DNA of 64,000 nucleotides, taken from contig NZ_JAKIJS010000001.1 in assembly GCF_021608225.1 (NCBI RefSeq), positions 1,302,001 through 1,366,000 on the forward strand. Direction: 5' to 3'. This stretch comes from Pseudalkalibacillus berkeleyi. Its GTDB lineage: Bacteria; Bacillota; Bacilli; Bacillales; Fictibacillaceae. The notes beneath the pieces were generated by a model that worked only from the letters and a program-made list of their open reading frames with translations, was not told where the DNA came from and ran no database searches. Both the position numbers and the translations under genes were made by a program. This document shows, in pieces, positions 1 to 8,504 of the stretch (positions are counted from its first letter, which is position 1; each line of letters begins with the position of its first letter).

Positions 1-8
1 TCAAGCGG

Positions 9-40
9 CATCTTCATGTTCTATCGTGGAGATGTTTTTT
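9..40 (+). terminator. Hairpin with T-tract ahead of btuF
   Basis: CATCTTCA (9-16) pairs with TGGAGATG (27-34) with one G-U pair, followed by six T. It lies 52 bases before the btuF start. It could end an upstream gene or be the expression platform of a cobalamin riboswitch whose aptamer lies left of the window. No B12-box is visible in the bases present, so the riboswitch reading is only inference. Confidence 0.55.
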
Positions 41-92
41 ATTTGCTTCAATGTATCAAACGTTTCTATTATTCAATCAGGAGGCTTTTTTG

Positions 93-1064
93 ATGAAAAA
101 ATTATTATCTTTACTCTTCGCAGTTTTATTAACAATTAGTGGACTTGCCGGTTGTAGCGACCAATCAGCCAAACAGGAAGAAAACCAATCGAGCGATCAG
201 TCAGCGCAACCAACTGATGAAAATGCTTTTCCCGTAACCATTACCGATGCTCTTGATCATGAGGTGACGATAGAAGAAACACCTAAAAGAATCGTATCTC
301 TCATCCCAAGTAACACAGAAGTTATCTACGAACTAGGTCTAGAGAAAGAAATTGTTGGTGTATCTGATTTTGACAATTACCCAAAGGAAGTCAGCGACAA
401 GGAAAAAGTCGGCGGTCAAGAAATTAACGTTGAGAAAATAATCTCATTAAATCCTGACCTTGTACTCGCGCACGAGTCCGGGGCTCAACTTGCATCTGAG
501 GCACTTCAACAGTTGAGAGACTCGGGGATTGCAGTCATTGTGGTGAACGAGGCAGCTAATTTCGAAGAAGTGTATGATTCAATAACCATGATAGGGAAAG
601 CAACCGGTAAAGCTGATAAGGCTTCTGAAACAATCAATGACATGAAAAAACAAGTTGAGGAAGTAAAAAAGAAGGTTGCTGAGGTAGACGAACAAAAGTC
701 AGTCTTCGTCGAAGTTTCACCTGAACCTGAGATTTATACACCAGGTAAAAATACATTCATGCATGAAATGCTACAAATCATAAATGCAATAAATGCTTCA
801 GCAGACATTGATGGATGGGCGAAAATTGATCAAGAAACGATTATTGATAAGAATCCGGATGTCATTATTACGACTTACGGGTACTACACTGAGAATCCAA
901 AGCAACAAGTGTTAAATAGAGAAGGATGGAGCAAGGTTACAGCAGTAGAAAGTGACCAAGTACATGATGTACATTCTGACTTAGTGACTCGATCTGGTCC
1001 AAGACTAGTAGAAGGAGTAGAGCAGCTTGCGAAAGCCGTCTATCCTGAAGTATTTAGCGAATAA
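93..1064 (+). CDS. btuF: Cobalamin/corrinoid ABC transporter substrate-binding lipoprotein
   Basis: This is the extracytoplasmic corrinoid-binding lipoprotein of a BtuFCD importer. From the ATG at 93 (AGGAGG at 79-84, 8-base spacing) it has 323 residues, with a lipoprotein signal peptide ending in LAGC so that Cys21 would be lipidated. A Ser/Gln/Glu-rich linker follows, then a class III periplasmic-binding fold. The pattern of the helical-backbone type is visible in PKRIVSLIPSNTEVIYELGL and in the LNPDLVLAH segment. The first gene of the operon, it overlaps btuC by 38 bases. An in-frame start at 51 lacks a ribosome binding site and would spoil the signal peptide. The substrate could be another metal chelate by fold alone, but the cobalamin genes behind it make a corrinoid most likely. 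Confidence 0.9.
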   Translation: MKKLLSLLFAVLLTISGLAGCSDQSAKQEENQSSDQSAQPTDENAFPVTITDALDHEVTIEETPKRIVSLIPSNTEVIYELGLEKEIVGVSDFDNYPKEVSDKEKVGGQEINVEKIISLNPDLVLAHESGAQLASEALQQLRDSGIAVIVVNEAANFEEVYDSITMIGKATGKADKASETINDMKKQVEEVKKKVAEVDEQKSVFVEVSPEPEIYTPGKNTFMHEMLQIINAINASADIDGWAKIDQETIIDKNPDVIITTYGYYTENPKQQVLNREGWSKVTAVESDQVHDVHSDLVTRSGPRLVEGVEQLAKAVYPEVFSE

Positions 1065-2088
1065 TCGTAGTTTTGCTTATGGAATAAGTACGCTGTTTCT
1101 ACTACTCAGTTTATTACTCGGCATATCGATCGGTACGGTCCAAGTGCCGTTTATGAGTACAATCCTCATTGTAGGTCATGAAATACTTCCAATTATTAAT
1201 ATGAATTCAGTTGACCCTATGCATACGAATATTGTTCTCAATGTTCGTTTACCAAGGGTCATCCTAGCAAGTCTCGTTGGAGCAGCTCTCGCTATTGCAG
1301 GAGCTGCTTTCCAAGGCTTATTACGTAATCCGCTAGCTGACCCTTATACGCTGGGTGTTTCATCAGGGGCTTCTGTAGGAGCTGTCATAACATTATTCTT
1401 CCAATTATCCATTCCGTTTGTCGGCTCATTCACATTGCCATTAATGAGCATACTATTTTCATTTGTAACCATCTTCATCGTACTTAATTTTGCTCGAAAG
1501 ATTGAAAAGTCAATGAGAGTGGAGACGATCATTCTGACCGGGATCATTTTCAGCTCATTTCTAAGTGCAATTATTTCATTAATGATTGCGCTAACTGGTG
1601 ATGAACTCAGACAAATAATTGGTTGGCTTCTCGGAAGTGTTTCGATGAGGGGTTGGGTTTATATCAAAATTATTATGCCATTCTTGCTCATTGGATCCGC
1701 GATCTTATTATTCAATGCTAAAGAACTTAACGCGATGTCATTTGGTGAAGAGAAAGCACATCACCTAGGTGTCAACGTCCACAGAAGAAAAATGCTCGTA
1801 TTAACTGCAGGTTCCATATTAACAGGTTCTGCTGTTGCCGTATCAGGGACAATTGCATTTGTAGGGCTAGTGATCCCACATCTAACGCGTTTACTTTGGG
1901 GGCCAAATCATATACATTTACTCCCATTATCTATTTTGACCGGTAGTGGATTTCTTGTTCTTGCGGATCTTGTTGCGAGGACGATCATTTCACCAACCGA
2001 GCTACCTATAGGCGTCATCACTGCACTTATTGGCGCACCGATATTTGCGCTCATTCTCATGAAGAGTCGATCAGAAAGAAGTGATTAA
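1027..2088 (+). CDS. btuC: Corrinoid ABC transporter permease
   Basis: Membrane permease of the FecCD/BtuC family, 353 residues with about ten hydrophobic segments. The family signature is visible in NVRLPRVILASLVGAALAIA and in the cytoplasmic coupling region FVGLVIPHLTRLLWGPNH. The start is a TTG at 1027 inside btuF, supported by GAAGGAG at 1011-1017 with 9-base spacing. Later in-frame GTG/ATG codons would remove part of the first membrane segment. Translational coupling to btuF is likely because of the 38-base overlap. Two bases separate its stop from the next gene. It forms the channel through which the BtuF-bound corrinoid passes. Confidence 0.9.
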   Translation: MRKPSILKYLANNRSFAYGISTLFLLLSLLLGISIGTVQVPFMSTILIVGHEILPIINMNSVDPMHTNIVLNVRLPRVILASLVGAALAIAGAAFQGLLRNPLADPYTLGVSSGASVGAVITLFFQLSIPFVGSFTLPLMSILFSFVTIFIVLNFARKIEKSMRVETIILTGIIFSSFLSAIISLMIALTGDELRQIIGWLLGSVSMRGWVYIKIIMPFLLIGSAILLFNAKELNAMSFGEEKAHHLGVNVHRRKMLVLTAGSILTGSAVAVSGTIAFVGLVIPHLTRLLWGPNHIHLLPLSILTGSGFLVLADLVARTIISPTELPIGVITALIGAPIFALILMKSRSERSD

Positions 2089-2090
2089 CT

Positions 2091-3566
2091 GTGATCAATG
2101 TACAAAACCTGACAGGTGGATATGGTAAGCTTCCAATTGTTTCTGATCTTGCATTTAAAGTAAGAAAAGGAGAATTGTACGGTATCTTAGGTCCAAATGG
2201 TAGTGGGAAAACAACTGTGCTGAAAATGATAAGCGGCATCCTGCCTTTTGAACAAGGCTCAGTCACAATAAAGGGAAGATTACTAGAAAGCTATTCAACG
2301 AAAGAGCTCGCGAAGATCATTGCAGTTCTTCCACAGCATGCTAGCCAAAGTTTCTCCTATACGGTCAAAGATACCGTTTCCCTTGGAAGGTATGCGCATC
2401 AATCTGGATGGTTTCAAACATGGTCGGAAGAAGACGAAGAAATTGTTCAGCGAGTAATGAAACAGACCGGAGTTGACTCTTTTCAAAAGAAGGATATTCA
2501 AACGCTTTCTGGTGGGGAGAAGCAAAGAGTATTTCTGGCTCAAGCACTCGCCCAAGAGCCTGAAATTCTCCTATTGGACGAACCAACAAACCATCTTGAC
2601 CTTTCCTATCAGAAAGAGTTACTTGATGTGTTGAAATTATGGACAAGAGAAAATGGGTTAACCGTTATTTCTATCTTTCACGATTTGAATTTAGCGGGCT
2701 TATATTGCGATCAATTATTGCTTTTAGATAAAGGGAAAATTAACATCCAACATAAACCAAATGAAGTTCTGCGTGAAGAACGGATCCAGTCCGTATACAA
2801 AACAAAAATTAAGAAACAACCCCATCCAAATGTACCGGCTCCACAAATGATGCTGTTACCTGAAAGTAATGACAACGAAGGAAACACTGAAGTTGTTCAA
2901 TCATCCTTTATGAAGATATTAGAAGATAAAATAGTGTTAGAAACGGTTTATCCGTTAAAGACATTGTCATCAGGAGTAGTAGGATCGGGAAGTGGTTGGC
3001 ACAAAGTCTTTATTAATCGAAGAGTCGGTCTAGATTATGAGTGCAGTAATCACCGCGAGGAAATGCAGAATTACTTGATTCAAGAAGGGTATGAGCCATC
3101 CGATTGTGTTGGTATGATGACTGCCGTTCACCTTGAAGATGCTTCCTTCCAACATTTAAAGGATGATGAACTTTCTATTTTCGTTGTCGTTACTGCTGGT
3201 GTAGGGCATGCCATTGATGCCTCCAAAAGCCATCAACATAATTTTGACATGCAACCCGGTACGATAAATACTTGGATTTTCGTGAATGGAAATATGACGG
3301 AGGAAGCGTTCATTCAATGCATGATGACCGCTACAGAAGTAAAGTCAAAAGTGCTTCACGATCAAAATGTGAAAGATCCAGTTACAAACTCTTTTGCAAC
3401 TGGAACAGCAACGGATAGTATATTAGTCGCTGCTACCCAAAGTGGCGAAGATATTGAATTTGCAGGTACGATTACACCCCTAGGAAAGTTAGTAGGGCAA
3501 GCCGTTTATCATTGTACTACAGAAGCAATTGGTCATTATCGTAGAAGAGTAGGAAAAGGACATTAA
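2091..3566 (+). CDS. btuD-cbiZ: BtuD ATPase fused to CbiZ adenosylcobinamide amidohydrolase
   Basis: Two-domain protein of 491 residues. Residues 1-255 are an ABC ATPase with Walker A GPNGSGKT (34-41), signature LSGGEKQR, Walker B LLLDEP and the H-loop FHD. The C-terminal half (about 270-491) matches CbiZ, which hydrolyses the aminopropanol side chain of (adenosyl)cobinamide to give cobyric acid; the segments SGVVGSGSGWHK and TAGVGHAIDA fit that family. Comparable fusions are known in Bacillus (YvrA type). The GTG start at 2091 follows the btuC stop by two bases. Import and remodelling are thus physically linked: incoming pseudo-cobamides or cobinamide can be cut back at the membrane. Confidence 0.88.
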   Translation: MINVQNLTGGYGKLPIVSDLAFKVRKGELYGILGPNGSGKTTVLKMISGILPFEQGSVTIKGRLLESYSTKELAKIIAVLPQHASQSFSYTVKDTVSLGRYAHQSGWFQTWSEEDEEIVQRVMKQTGVDSFQKKDIQTLSGGEKQRVFLAQALAQEPEILLLDEPTNHLDLSYQKELLDVLKLWTRENGLTVISIFHDLNLAGLYCDQLLLLDKGKINIQHKPNEVLREERIQSVYKTKIKKQPHPNVPAPQMMLLPESNDNEGNTEVVQSSFMKILEDKIVLETVYPLKTLSSGVVGSGSGWHKVFINRRVGLDYECSNHREEMQNYLIQEGYEPSDCVGMMTAVHLEDASFQHLKDDELSIFVVVTAGVGHAIDASKSHQHNFDMQPGTINTWIFVNGNMTEEAFIQCMMTATEVKSKVLHDQNVKDPVTNSFATGTATDSILVAATQSGEDIEFAGTITPLGKLVGQAVYHCTTEAIGHYRRRVGKGH

Positions 3567-3625
3567 CACTTCAAAGAAGGGTGTACACACTTCTTTTGCT
3601 TGTTCTAATGAAAGGGGGCTTGGTG

Positions 3626-4186
3626 TTGACTACACCAACACTTGTATTCATCTCGGGTGGCGTAAGAAGCGGTAAAAGTTCCTACGCTGAAAACTTGTCA
3701 ATTCAAATCGCTGATGAAACCAATAGCCACCTACACTATATCGCTACAGGCGTTCCATCCGATCAGGAAATGGAGGAACGTATTAAAATGCACAAGGATC
3801 AACGATTAACACAAAATAAGAAGTGGATAACTTGGGAGAAAGCGGACGGAATTGGTGAACTGGCACCTCATTTTAATCATAGAGATGTTCTACTACTTGA
3901 CTGTTTGACAACACTCGTGAACAATGAATTCTTTTTAAACACAGGCGAAACAGTTGATTGCATTGAAAATCGTATTTTTACGAGTATTGAAAGATTACAG
4001 CACAAATGCCACACATTAATTGTAGTTTCTAATGAAGTGTTCTTTGATACGACTTATGATACTAAACTCGTTTTACCCTACAAGAAATTATTAGGTAGGC
4101 TGCATCAACGTATTGTAAAGCAGGCTTCTTACGCTTTTCGTGTAGAATTTGGTACTCCTATCAAAATGAAAGGAGACTCTCTATGA
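3626..4186 (+). CDS. cobU: Adenosylcobinamide kinase / guanylyltransferase
   Basis: CobU phosphorylates adenosylcobinamide and transfers GMP to it. About 186 residues from a TTG at 3626, chosen because AAAGGGGG (3611-3618) lies 7 bases upstream; GTG 3623, ATG 3608 and GTG 3581 are alternatives. The P-loop GGVRSGKS lies near residues 11-18. The segment ERIKMHKDQR carries the His expected to be guanylylated. The guanine-binding C-terminal motif is atypical: VVSNEVFFDTTYDTKLVLPY replaces the common EVGxGIVP form. A second, shorter CobU-like gene lies at 6989-7420, whose C-terminal motif is the canonical one. The stop overlaps cobQ in an ATGA. Confidence 0.83.
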   Translation: MTTPTLVFISGGVRSGKSSYAENLSIQIADETNSHLHYIATGVPSDQEMEERIKMHKDQRLTQNKKWITWEKADGIGELAPHFNHRDVLLLDCLTTLVNNEFFLNTGETVDCIENRIFTSIERLQHKCHTLIVVSNEVFFDTTYDTKLVLPYKKLLGRLHQRIVKQASYAFRVEFGTPIKMKGDSL

Positions 4187-5676
4187 AAGGCATTATGATC
4201 CAAGGAACTGCATCTGATGTTGGAAAAAGTTTAATAACAACAGCATTATGTCGTCTTTTTGTGAACGATGGGGTTAAGGTTGCACCTTTTAAGTCGCAAA
4301 ATATGTCCAATAACTCGTATGTGACAAGTAGTGGTGAAGAAATCGGAAGGGCACAAGGCATCCAAGCTGAGGCTGCAAAAACCGATGCGACGGTTTGGAT
4401 GAATCCCATTCTATTAAAACCTCAAGCTAATCAAAGTACGGAAATTGTCCTTCATGGTAAAGTGTTGAAAACATTACCTGGAAACATGTATCAAGAAAAT
4501 TTTTATCAAAAAGGGCTTGGGGTCATAGAGAATGCATTAGATCAACTTTCACAAACTTATGATTTAACCGTGATTGAAGGTGCAGGTAGTCCTGTTGAAA
4601 TGAATCTAAAGCAAAGGGACCTTGCGAATATGAAAGTTGCAGAGATTGCTAATGTTCCCGTCCTCCTCGTCGCTGATATTGATCGTGGCGGAGTATTTGC
4701 AAATATTATTGGCACGTTGGAATTGATGGACCCTTCAGAACGGAAGAGAGTGCAAGGTGTTATCATCAATAAGTTTCGTGGAAATCCTGAATGGTTTAAA
4801 GAAGGTGTACATTGGATAGAAGAAAGAACACATTTACCTGTTCTTGGCGTCATTCCATTTATAGACGATCATGGCATTGAAGAGGAGGATGCTCTGCCTA
4901 TTCAGCAACACGTTAGGAAGGGTGCTCCTCTAGATATAGCCGTCATACACTTACCATACATATCTAATTACAGTGACATCCATCCATTCACTTTCGAAGA
5001 AGATGTTTCAATTCGATGGGTAAAACAGGTTTCTGAGTTTGGTAACCCGGATGCAGTCATTATTCCTGGAACGAAAAGTACAATCCATGATTTACAGCAC
5101 TTAAAGAATATAAATCTTAATACTGTCATTCAACAGTATGCAGAAGAGGGTGGAGTCCTTTTTGGTATATGTGGAGGCTATCAAATGCTCGGTCAAAAAA
5201 TCATAGATGCAAAAGGAACCGATACAGGTCATAAAGGAACTCAAATAGACGGGTTGAAGATCGTTCAAGGCTATACAGAATTTCACGAGAGCAAGAAAAC
5301 CATTCGAGTAAAAGGTTCCCTTCATCCCAATATTCCTTATTCTCCTCTCACGTTGAATGGTTATGAAATTCATCTCGGTAAGACAATCTTACCACCTGAG
5401 ATCCAAGCGTTTTTGAAAGTGACGGAAGATCAATTTGATGGCTGTTACATAGATGGTGGAAGAATCATTGGAACATATCTACATCATGTATTTCATAATG
5501 ATACGTGGAGAAATGAGTGGTTAAATCAACTCAGAATGCGAAAAGGATTGCAACCTAGACGAATTGTCAATCCATCAGAAATAAAGGGTCAAAAATATGA
5601 CAAGCTAGCAGAGGTTGTTAATAAGCATTTAGATTGGAAGCGTTTAAGAGAATTGGTGGAAAAGTGGGAGGGGTGA
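4183..5676 (+). CDS. cobQ: Cobyric acid synthase
   Basis: CobQ/CbiP performs the glutamine- and ATP-dependent amidations that turn adenosylcobyrinic a,c-diamide into adenosylcobyric acid. It has 497 residues, the normal family length. The N-terminal dethiobiotin-synthetase-like ATPase starts MKGIMIQGTASDVGKS. The C-terminal class I glutamine amidotransferase has FGICGGYQMLG with nucleophile Cys330 and a downstream YLHHVFHN region. The ATG at 4183 has AAAGGAG 7 bases upstream and overlaps the cobU stop. Its presence in a salvage cluster suggests incomplete corrinoids are used too, or that ring synthesis genes exist elsewhere. Confidence 0.93.
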   Translation: MKGIMIQGTASDVGKSLITTALCRLFVNDGVKVAPFKSQNMSNNSYVTSSGEEIGRAQGIQAEAAKTDATVWMNPILLKPQANQSTEIVLHGKVLKTLPGNMYQENFYQKGLGVIENALDQLSQTYDLTVIEGAGSPVEMNLKQRDLANMKVAEIANVPVLLVADIDRGGVFANIIGTLELMDPSERKRVQGVIINKFRGNPEWFKEGVHWIEERTHLPVLGVIPFIDDHGIEEEDALPIQQHVRKGAPLDIAVIHLPYISNYSDIHPFTFEEDVSIRWVKQVSEFGNPDAVIIPGTKSTIHDLQHLKNINLNTVIQQYAEEGGVLFGICGGYQMLGQKIIDAKGTDTGHKGTQIDGLKIVQGYTEFHESKKTIRVKGSLHPNIPYSPLTLNGYEIHLGKTILPPEIQAFLKVTEDQFDGCYIDGGRIIGTYLHHVFHNDTWRNEWLNQLRMRKGLQPRRIVNPSEIKGQKYDKLAEVVNKHLDWKRLRELVEKWEG

Positions 5677-5679
5677 GTG

Positions 5680-6471
5680 ATGAATTATTTAAAAGGTCTC
5701 CTGATTAATATCCAATTTTTCACAGTAATCCCACTTAAGATGGAACTACCAATGGACAGAAACCATTTAGAAAGTTCGGTCAAAACATTTCCTATTTTGG
5801 GTTTGTTGCAAGGCATCAGCTATTTATTGTTCTTAATGATACTGGTAGAGTGGTCACCCTTTTCTACGCTTGCGATTGCTTTCTTTATTTGGCTTTACAC
5901 CATCATTTTTACAGGTGGCATACATTTGGACGGTTGGATGGATATGAGTGATGCTTATTTCTCTTATCAAGATGAAGAGAAACGATTAGAAATTATGAAA
6001 GATCCACGGACAGGGGCATTTGGAGTTTTATCAGTCATTATTTTGTTGTCAGCAAAGTTCTTCTTCATATATGAGCTGATCGCTTTGTCTTCGTACCAAC
6101 TCTGGTTTGCTATTCTACTGATCCCATTTCTGAGTAAAAGTATGATGGGTTACTTACTTCTTTCAGTAAAACCTGCGAAAGAAGAAGGGCTTGCCTATTT
6201 GTTTCACCAAGCTATTAACGGAAACAATCTTTGGCTTTATCCTGTTTATTTTTTACTCATATCGTTGGGGCTTAATGTAATCGTTGACCATGCCTTCATT
6301 CCAATCATTACTTTAACGATCATAACAATTTTGAGCTATCATTTCTTTCGAATAAAGAGCGTTCATTGGTTTAAGGGCATGACAGGAGATGTGTTAGGAG
6401 CCTCTATTGAGGGAGTTGAATTAATACTATGGATGACACTATGGTTGTTGCATTATTTCGTCATGGGATAA
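5680..6471 (+). CDS. cobS: Adenosylcobinamide-GDP ribazoletransferase (cobalamin synthase)
   Basis: CobS is the integral membrane enzyme that joins adenosylcobinamide-GDP to alpha-ribazole (phosphate). It has 263 residues from ATG 5680 (GGGAGGGG just upstream; GTG 5677 possible) and several hydrophobic helices. The acidic family motif is visible as GGIHLDGWMDMSDAYF, followed by MKDPRTGAFGV, which are hallmarks of CobS. It starts three bases after the cobQ stop and overlaps cobC by 43 bases. It receives activated corrinoid from CobU and the lower ligand from the CblT/CblS route encoded downstream. Confidence 0.92.
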   Translation: MNYLKGLLINIQFFTVIPLKMELPMDRNHLESSVKTFPILGLLQGISYLLFLMILVEWSPFSTLAIAFFIWLYTIIFTGGIHLDGWMDMSDAYFSYQDEEKRLEIMKDPRTGAFGVLSVIILLSAKFFFIYELIALSSYQLWFAILLIPFLSKSMMGYLLLSVKPAKEEGLAYLFHQAINGNNLWLYPVYFLLISLGLNVIVDHAFIPIITLTIITILSYHFFRIKSVHWFKGMTGDVLGASIEGVELILWMTLWLLHYFVMG

Positions 6472-7058
6472 CAGAAGACAATAAAAGAAGAGTGTATTTA
6501 GGTTGGAGTGATTCAAGCATCTGTAAGACTGAAGAACAACGAATTTCTCCATATCCCAATCGTTTTGATCACTATTACACGAGTGATCTTCAACGATGTA
6601 TCCAAACTTCACATCTATTATTTCCTCGGGTGGTTCCTACATTGGTACCAGAATTTAGAGAATTGAACTTTGGAGACTGGGAAAGATGCACATACGAAGG
6701 TTTAAAAGGGGATATGCACTACCAACGATGGTTAAATAATTTTGAAATGACTGCACCACCAAATGGTGAACATTTAGCAGATTTTCGCTCTCGCATTCAA
6801 GTAGGATGGCATAAATGTATGCAACAAAGTACAGGTAATCGAATCGCAATCATAACGCATGGTGGGGTTATTCGATCGCTATTAGCTGAATTTGCGCCTG
6901 AACCTAAGGATTTTTGGGACTGGAAAATTCCTTATGGTGCAGGTTACGAACTTCGATTTACGAAAGAGCACTTGAGGAGGGGTGAAAAATGCATTTCGTT
7001 ACAGGAGGTGCCTTCAACGGAAAAAGGTCGTGGGTCACAGAAACGTATCAACTATTAA
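6429..7058 (+). CDS. cobC: Histidine-phosphatase family protein, probable alpha-ribazole phosphatase
   Basis: Histidine (phosphoglycerate-mutase-like) phosphatase of 209 residues. The catalytic LFRHGITEDN places the phospho-accepting His at residue 12, and the second catalytic His lies in ITHGGVIRS. Such enzymes remove the phosphate from alpha-ribazole phosphate or cobalamin phosphate. The assignment to CobC rests on position between cobS and the CobU-like gene, since the fold alone is broad. The start at 6429 lies inside cobS with GAGGGAG 13 bases upstream, a little far. The last 23 codons overlap the next gene. Confidence 0.8.
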   Translation: MDDTMVVALFRHGITEDNKRRVYLGWSDSSICKTEEQRISPYPNRFDHYYTSDLQRCIQTSHLLFPRVVPTLVPEFRELNFGDWERCTYEGLKGDMHYQRWLNNFEMTAPPNGEHLADFRSRIQVGWHKCMQQSTGNRIAIITHGGVIRSLLAEFAPEPKDFWDWKIPYGAGYELRFTKEHLRRGEKCISLQEVPSTEKGRGSQKRINY

Positions 7059-7420
7059 ATAATAATGACTATTGCTGGATTTCTGCTTATAAGGATCATC
7101 CAATCCCTATAGATTTATATGAGCATAGTTCTTCATTAGTGATCCTAGAAGGTATTGAAATATGGATTCAAGACTTAGTTAAAAACGATGAAAATACGAA
7201 AGAGCGTTGCAATACAATGCTATTAAACTGGCTTTCCTGGGAACAGGATCGTAATAACCAGTTGATCGTCATTGGATCAGATATTACAAAAGGAATCGTA
7301 CCTGTCTCATCTATTGACCGCATTTGGCGAGATAGAACTGGCTGGTTCTATCAAGACATTGCAAGTAGGGCTGACAAGATGGATATCATTTGGTACGGCA
7401 TGAGACAACAAATGAAATAA
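6989..7420 (+). CDS. Short CobU-like protein (second, reduced copy)
   Basis: A 143-residue protein resembling CobU at both ends. The N-terminus VTGGAFNGKRSWV is a P-loop variant. The C-terminal part has GSDITKGIVPVSSIDRIW followed by DRTGWFYQDIASRADKMD, matching the CobU pattern GIVP, R-R-D-x-x-G-x-x-N/YQ-x-x-A-x-x-AD. It lacks the central stretch with the guanylylated His. The ATG at 6989 has GAGGAGGGG 6 bases upstream, so expression is likely although it overlaps cobC by 70 bases. It may be a partner or regulator of the full CobU, which has a degenerate C-terminal motif. That role is inference. Confidence 0.72.
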   Translation: MHFVTGGAFNGKRSWVTETYQLLNNNDYCWISAYKDHPIPIDLYEHSSSLVILEGIEIWIQDLVKNDENTKERCNTMLLNWLSWEQDRNNQLIVIGSDITKGIVPVSSIDRIWRDRTGWFYQDIASRADKMDIIWYGMRQQMK

Positions 7421-7432
7421 TGGAGGGATAAT

Positions 7433-8020
7433 ATGAAAATCTATACGAGAACAGGTGATAAAGGGCAAACAAGCTTAATTGGAGGACGAGTAGAAAAAGA
7501 TGACTTGCGCGTTGAAGCATACGGAACCATTGATGAAGTTAACTGCTTTGTCGGTCAAATAATAGCAGAATTAGAGCATAGTATATTTAAAGATGTTCTA
7601 ATAGACTTAGAGAAAATTCAGCATGAGTTATTTGATTGTGGTGGTGACCTTTCTAACATCAAGAAAAACAAACAAAATAAACTATCCCTTGAAGCGGTTA
7701 AATATTTAGAAGAGAAGATTGATCAATACGTCGATGAAGCCCCTGAACTAGAACGATTTATTTTACCTGGTGGATCGAAGTCAGCTGCATCTACTCACAT
7801 TGCAAGAACAATTACGAGAAGAGCAGAAAGACTTGTCGTTAAATTGCGCCGAGAAGAGCCTGGAATTTCTGAAGAGGTACTGTCTTATCTCAATCGACTT
7901 TCTGATTATTTCTTCGCATTAGGAAGAGTCATTAATTTCAGATTGAAAGTGAAAGATGTTGAATACATTCGGAGTGCAAAGGTTTTCGGAAACAAAAAGG
8001 GTGATCAATCCAGTGAATAG
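7433..8020 (+). CDS. pduO: Cob(I)alamin adenosyltransferase, PduO type
   Basis: Transfers the 5'-deoxyadenosyl group of ATP to the cobalt of cob(I)alamin or related corrinoids. It has 195 residues, with the N-terminal signature MKIYTRTGDKGQTSLIGG and the helix motif RTITRRAERLVV that binds ATP in PduO-type enzymes. GGAGGG lies 5 bases before the ATG. It provides the adenosylated substrates that CbiZ, CobQ and CobU use. It overlaps the start of the next gene by eight bases. Confidence 0.93.
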   Translation: MKIYTRTGDKGQTSLIGGRVEKDDLRVEAYGTIDEVNCFVGQIIAELEHSIFKDVLIDLEKIQHELFDCGGDLSNIKKNKQNKLSLEAVKYLEEKIDQYVDEAPELERFILPGGSKSAASTHIARTITRRAERLVVKLRREEPGISEEVLSYLNRLSDYFFALGRVINFRLKVKDVEYIRSAKVFGNKKGDQSSE

Positions 8021-8504
8021 TAAACGCCTCAGTTATTTGGCATTATTTATTGCGCTTTCTGTAATAGGCGCGTCCATAAAAATACCAGCAGTTGTTGGAA
8101 GCATTGCTTTAGATTCATTTCCAGCTTTGGTTGCTGGTGCACTCATCGGTAATATCCCAGGGGCAGTCGTCGCAGCATGTGGACATTTGTTATCTGCATT
8201 ATTTGTAGGGATGCCTCTTGGTCCTATGCATATCGTCGTCGCATTAGAAATGGCGATTCTCGTCTATTTATTCAGTGTACTATACCGAAATGGAAACAAG
8301 ATACTAGCGAGTGGCAGTTTCTTCTTTGGAAATGTATTTCTTGCACCACTTCCTTTCTTATTTTTGATTGGTGTTTCTTTCTATACCGCGATTGTACCAT
8401 CTATACTCGTTGCAACTGCAGTTAATGTTTGTATAGCAGCACTTATAACACCAAGACTTCAATCTTATATGAGTTTTCCAATTGTAAAAGGACGTGCAGG
8501 ATGA
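8013..8504 (+). CDS. cblT: ECF-type S component, probable alpha-ribazole transporter CblT
   Basis: A 163-residue membrane protein with about five or six hydrophobic segments and the small, Ala/Gly-rich make-up of energy-coupling-factor S components. The GTG at 8013 is chosen because the AAGGGTGATC stretch at 7997-8006 matches an extended Shine-Dalgarno sequence; starts at 7956 and 8001 are possible. Firmicutes salvage alpha-ribazole with the transporter CblT and the kinase CblS encoded side by side, and this gene is followed immediately by a PurM-like kinase candidate. No ECF ATPase or T component is nearby, so it would rely on a shared module. Substrate identity is inference from context. 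Confidence 0.7.
   Translation: MNSKRLSYLALFIALSVIGASIKIPAVVGSIALDSFPALVAGALIGNIPGAVVAACGHLLSALFVGMPLGPMHIVVALEMAILVYLFSVLYRNGNKILASGSFFFGNVFLAPLPFLFLIGVSFYTAIVPSILVATAVNVCIAALITPRLQSYMSFPIVKGRAG

Noticed and set aside
1-92. Cobalamin riboswitch aptamer
   Set aside because: Only a terminator-like hairpin is inside the window; no B12-box is visible, so no aptamer can be claimed.
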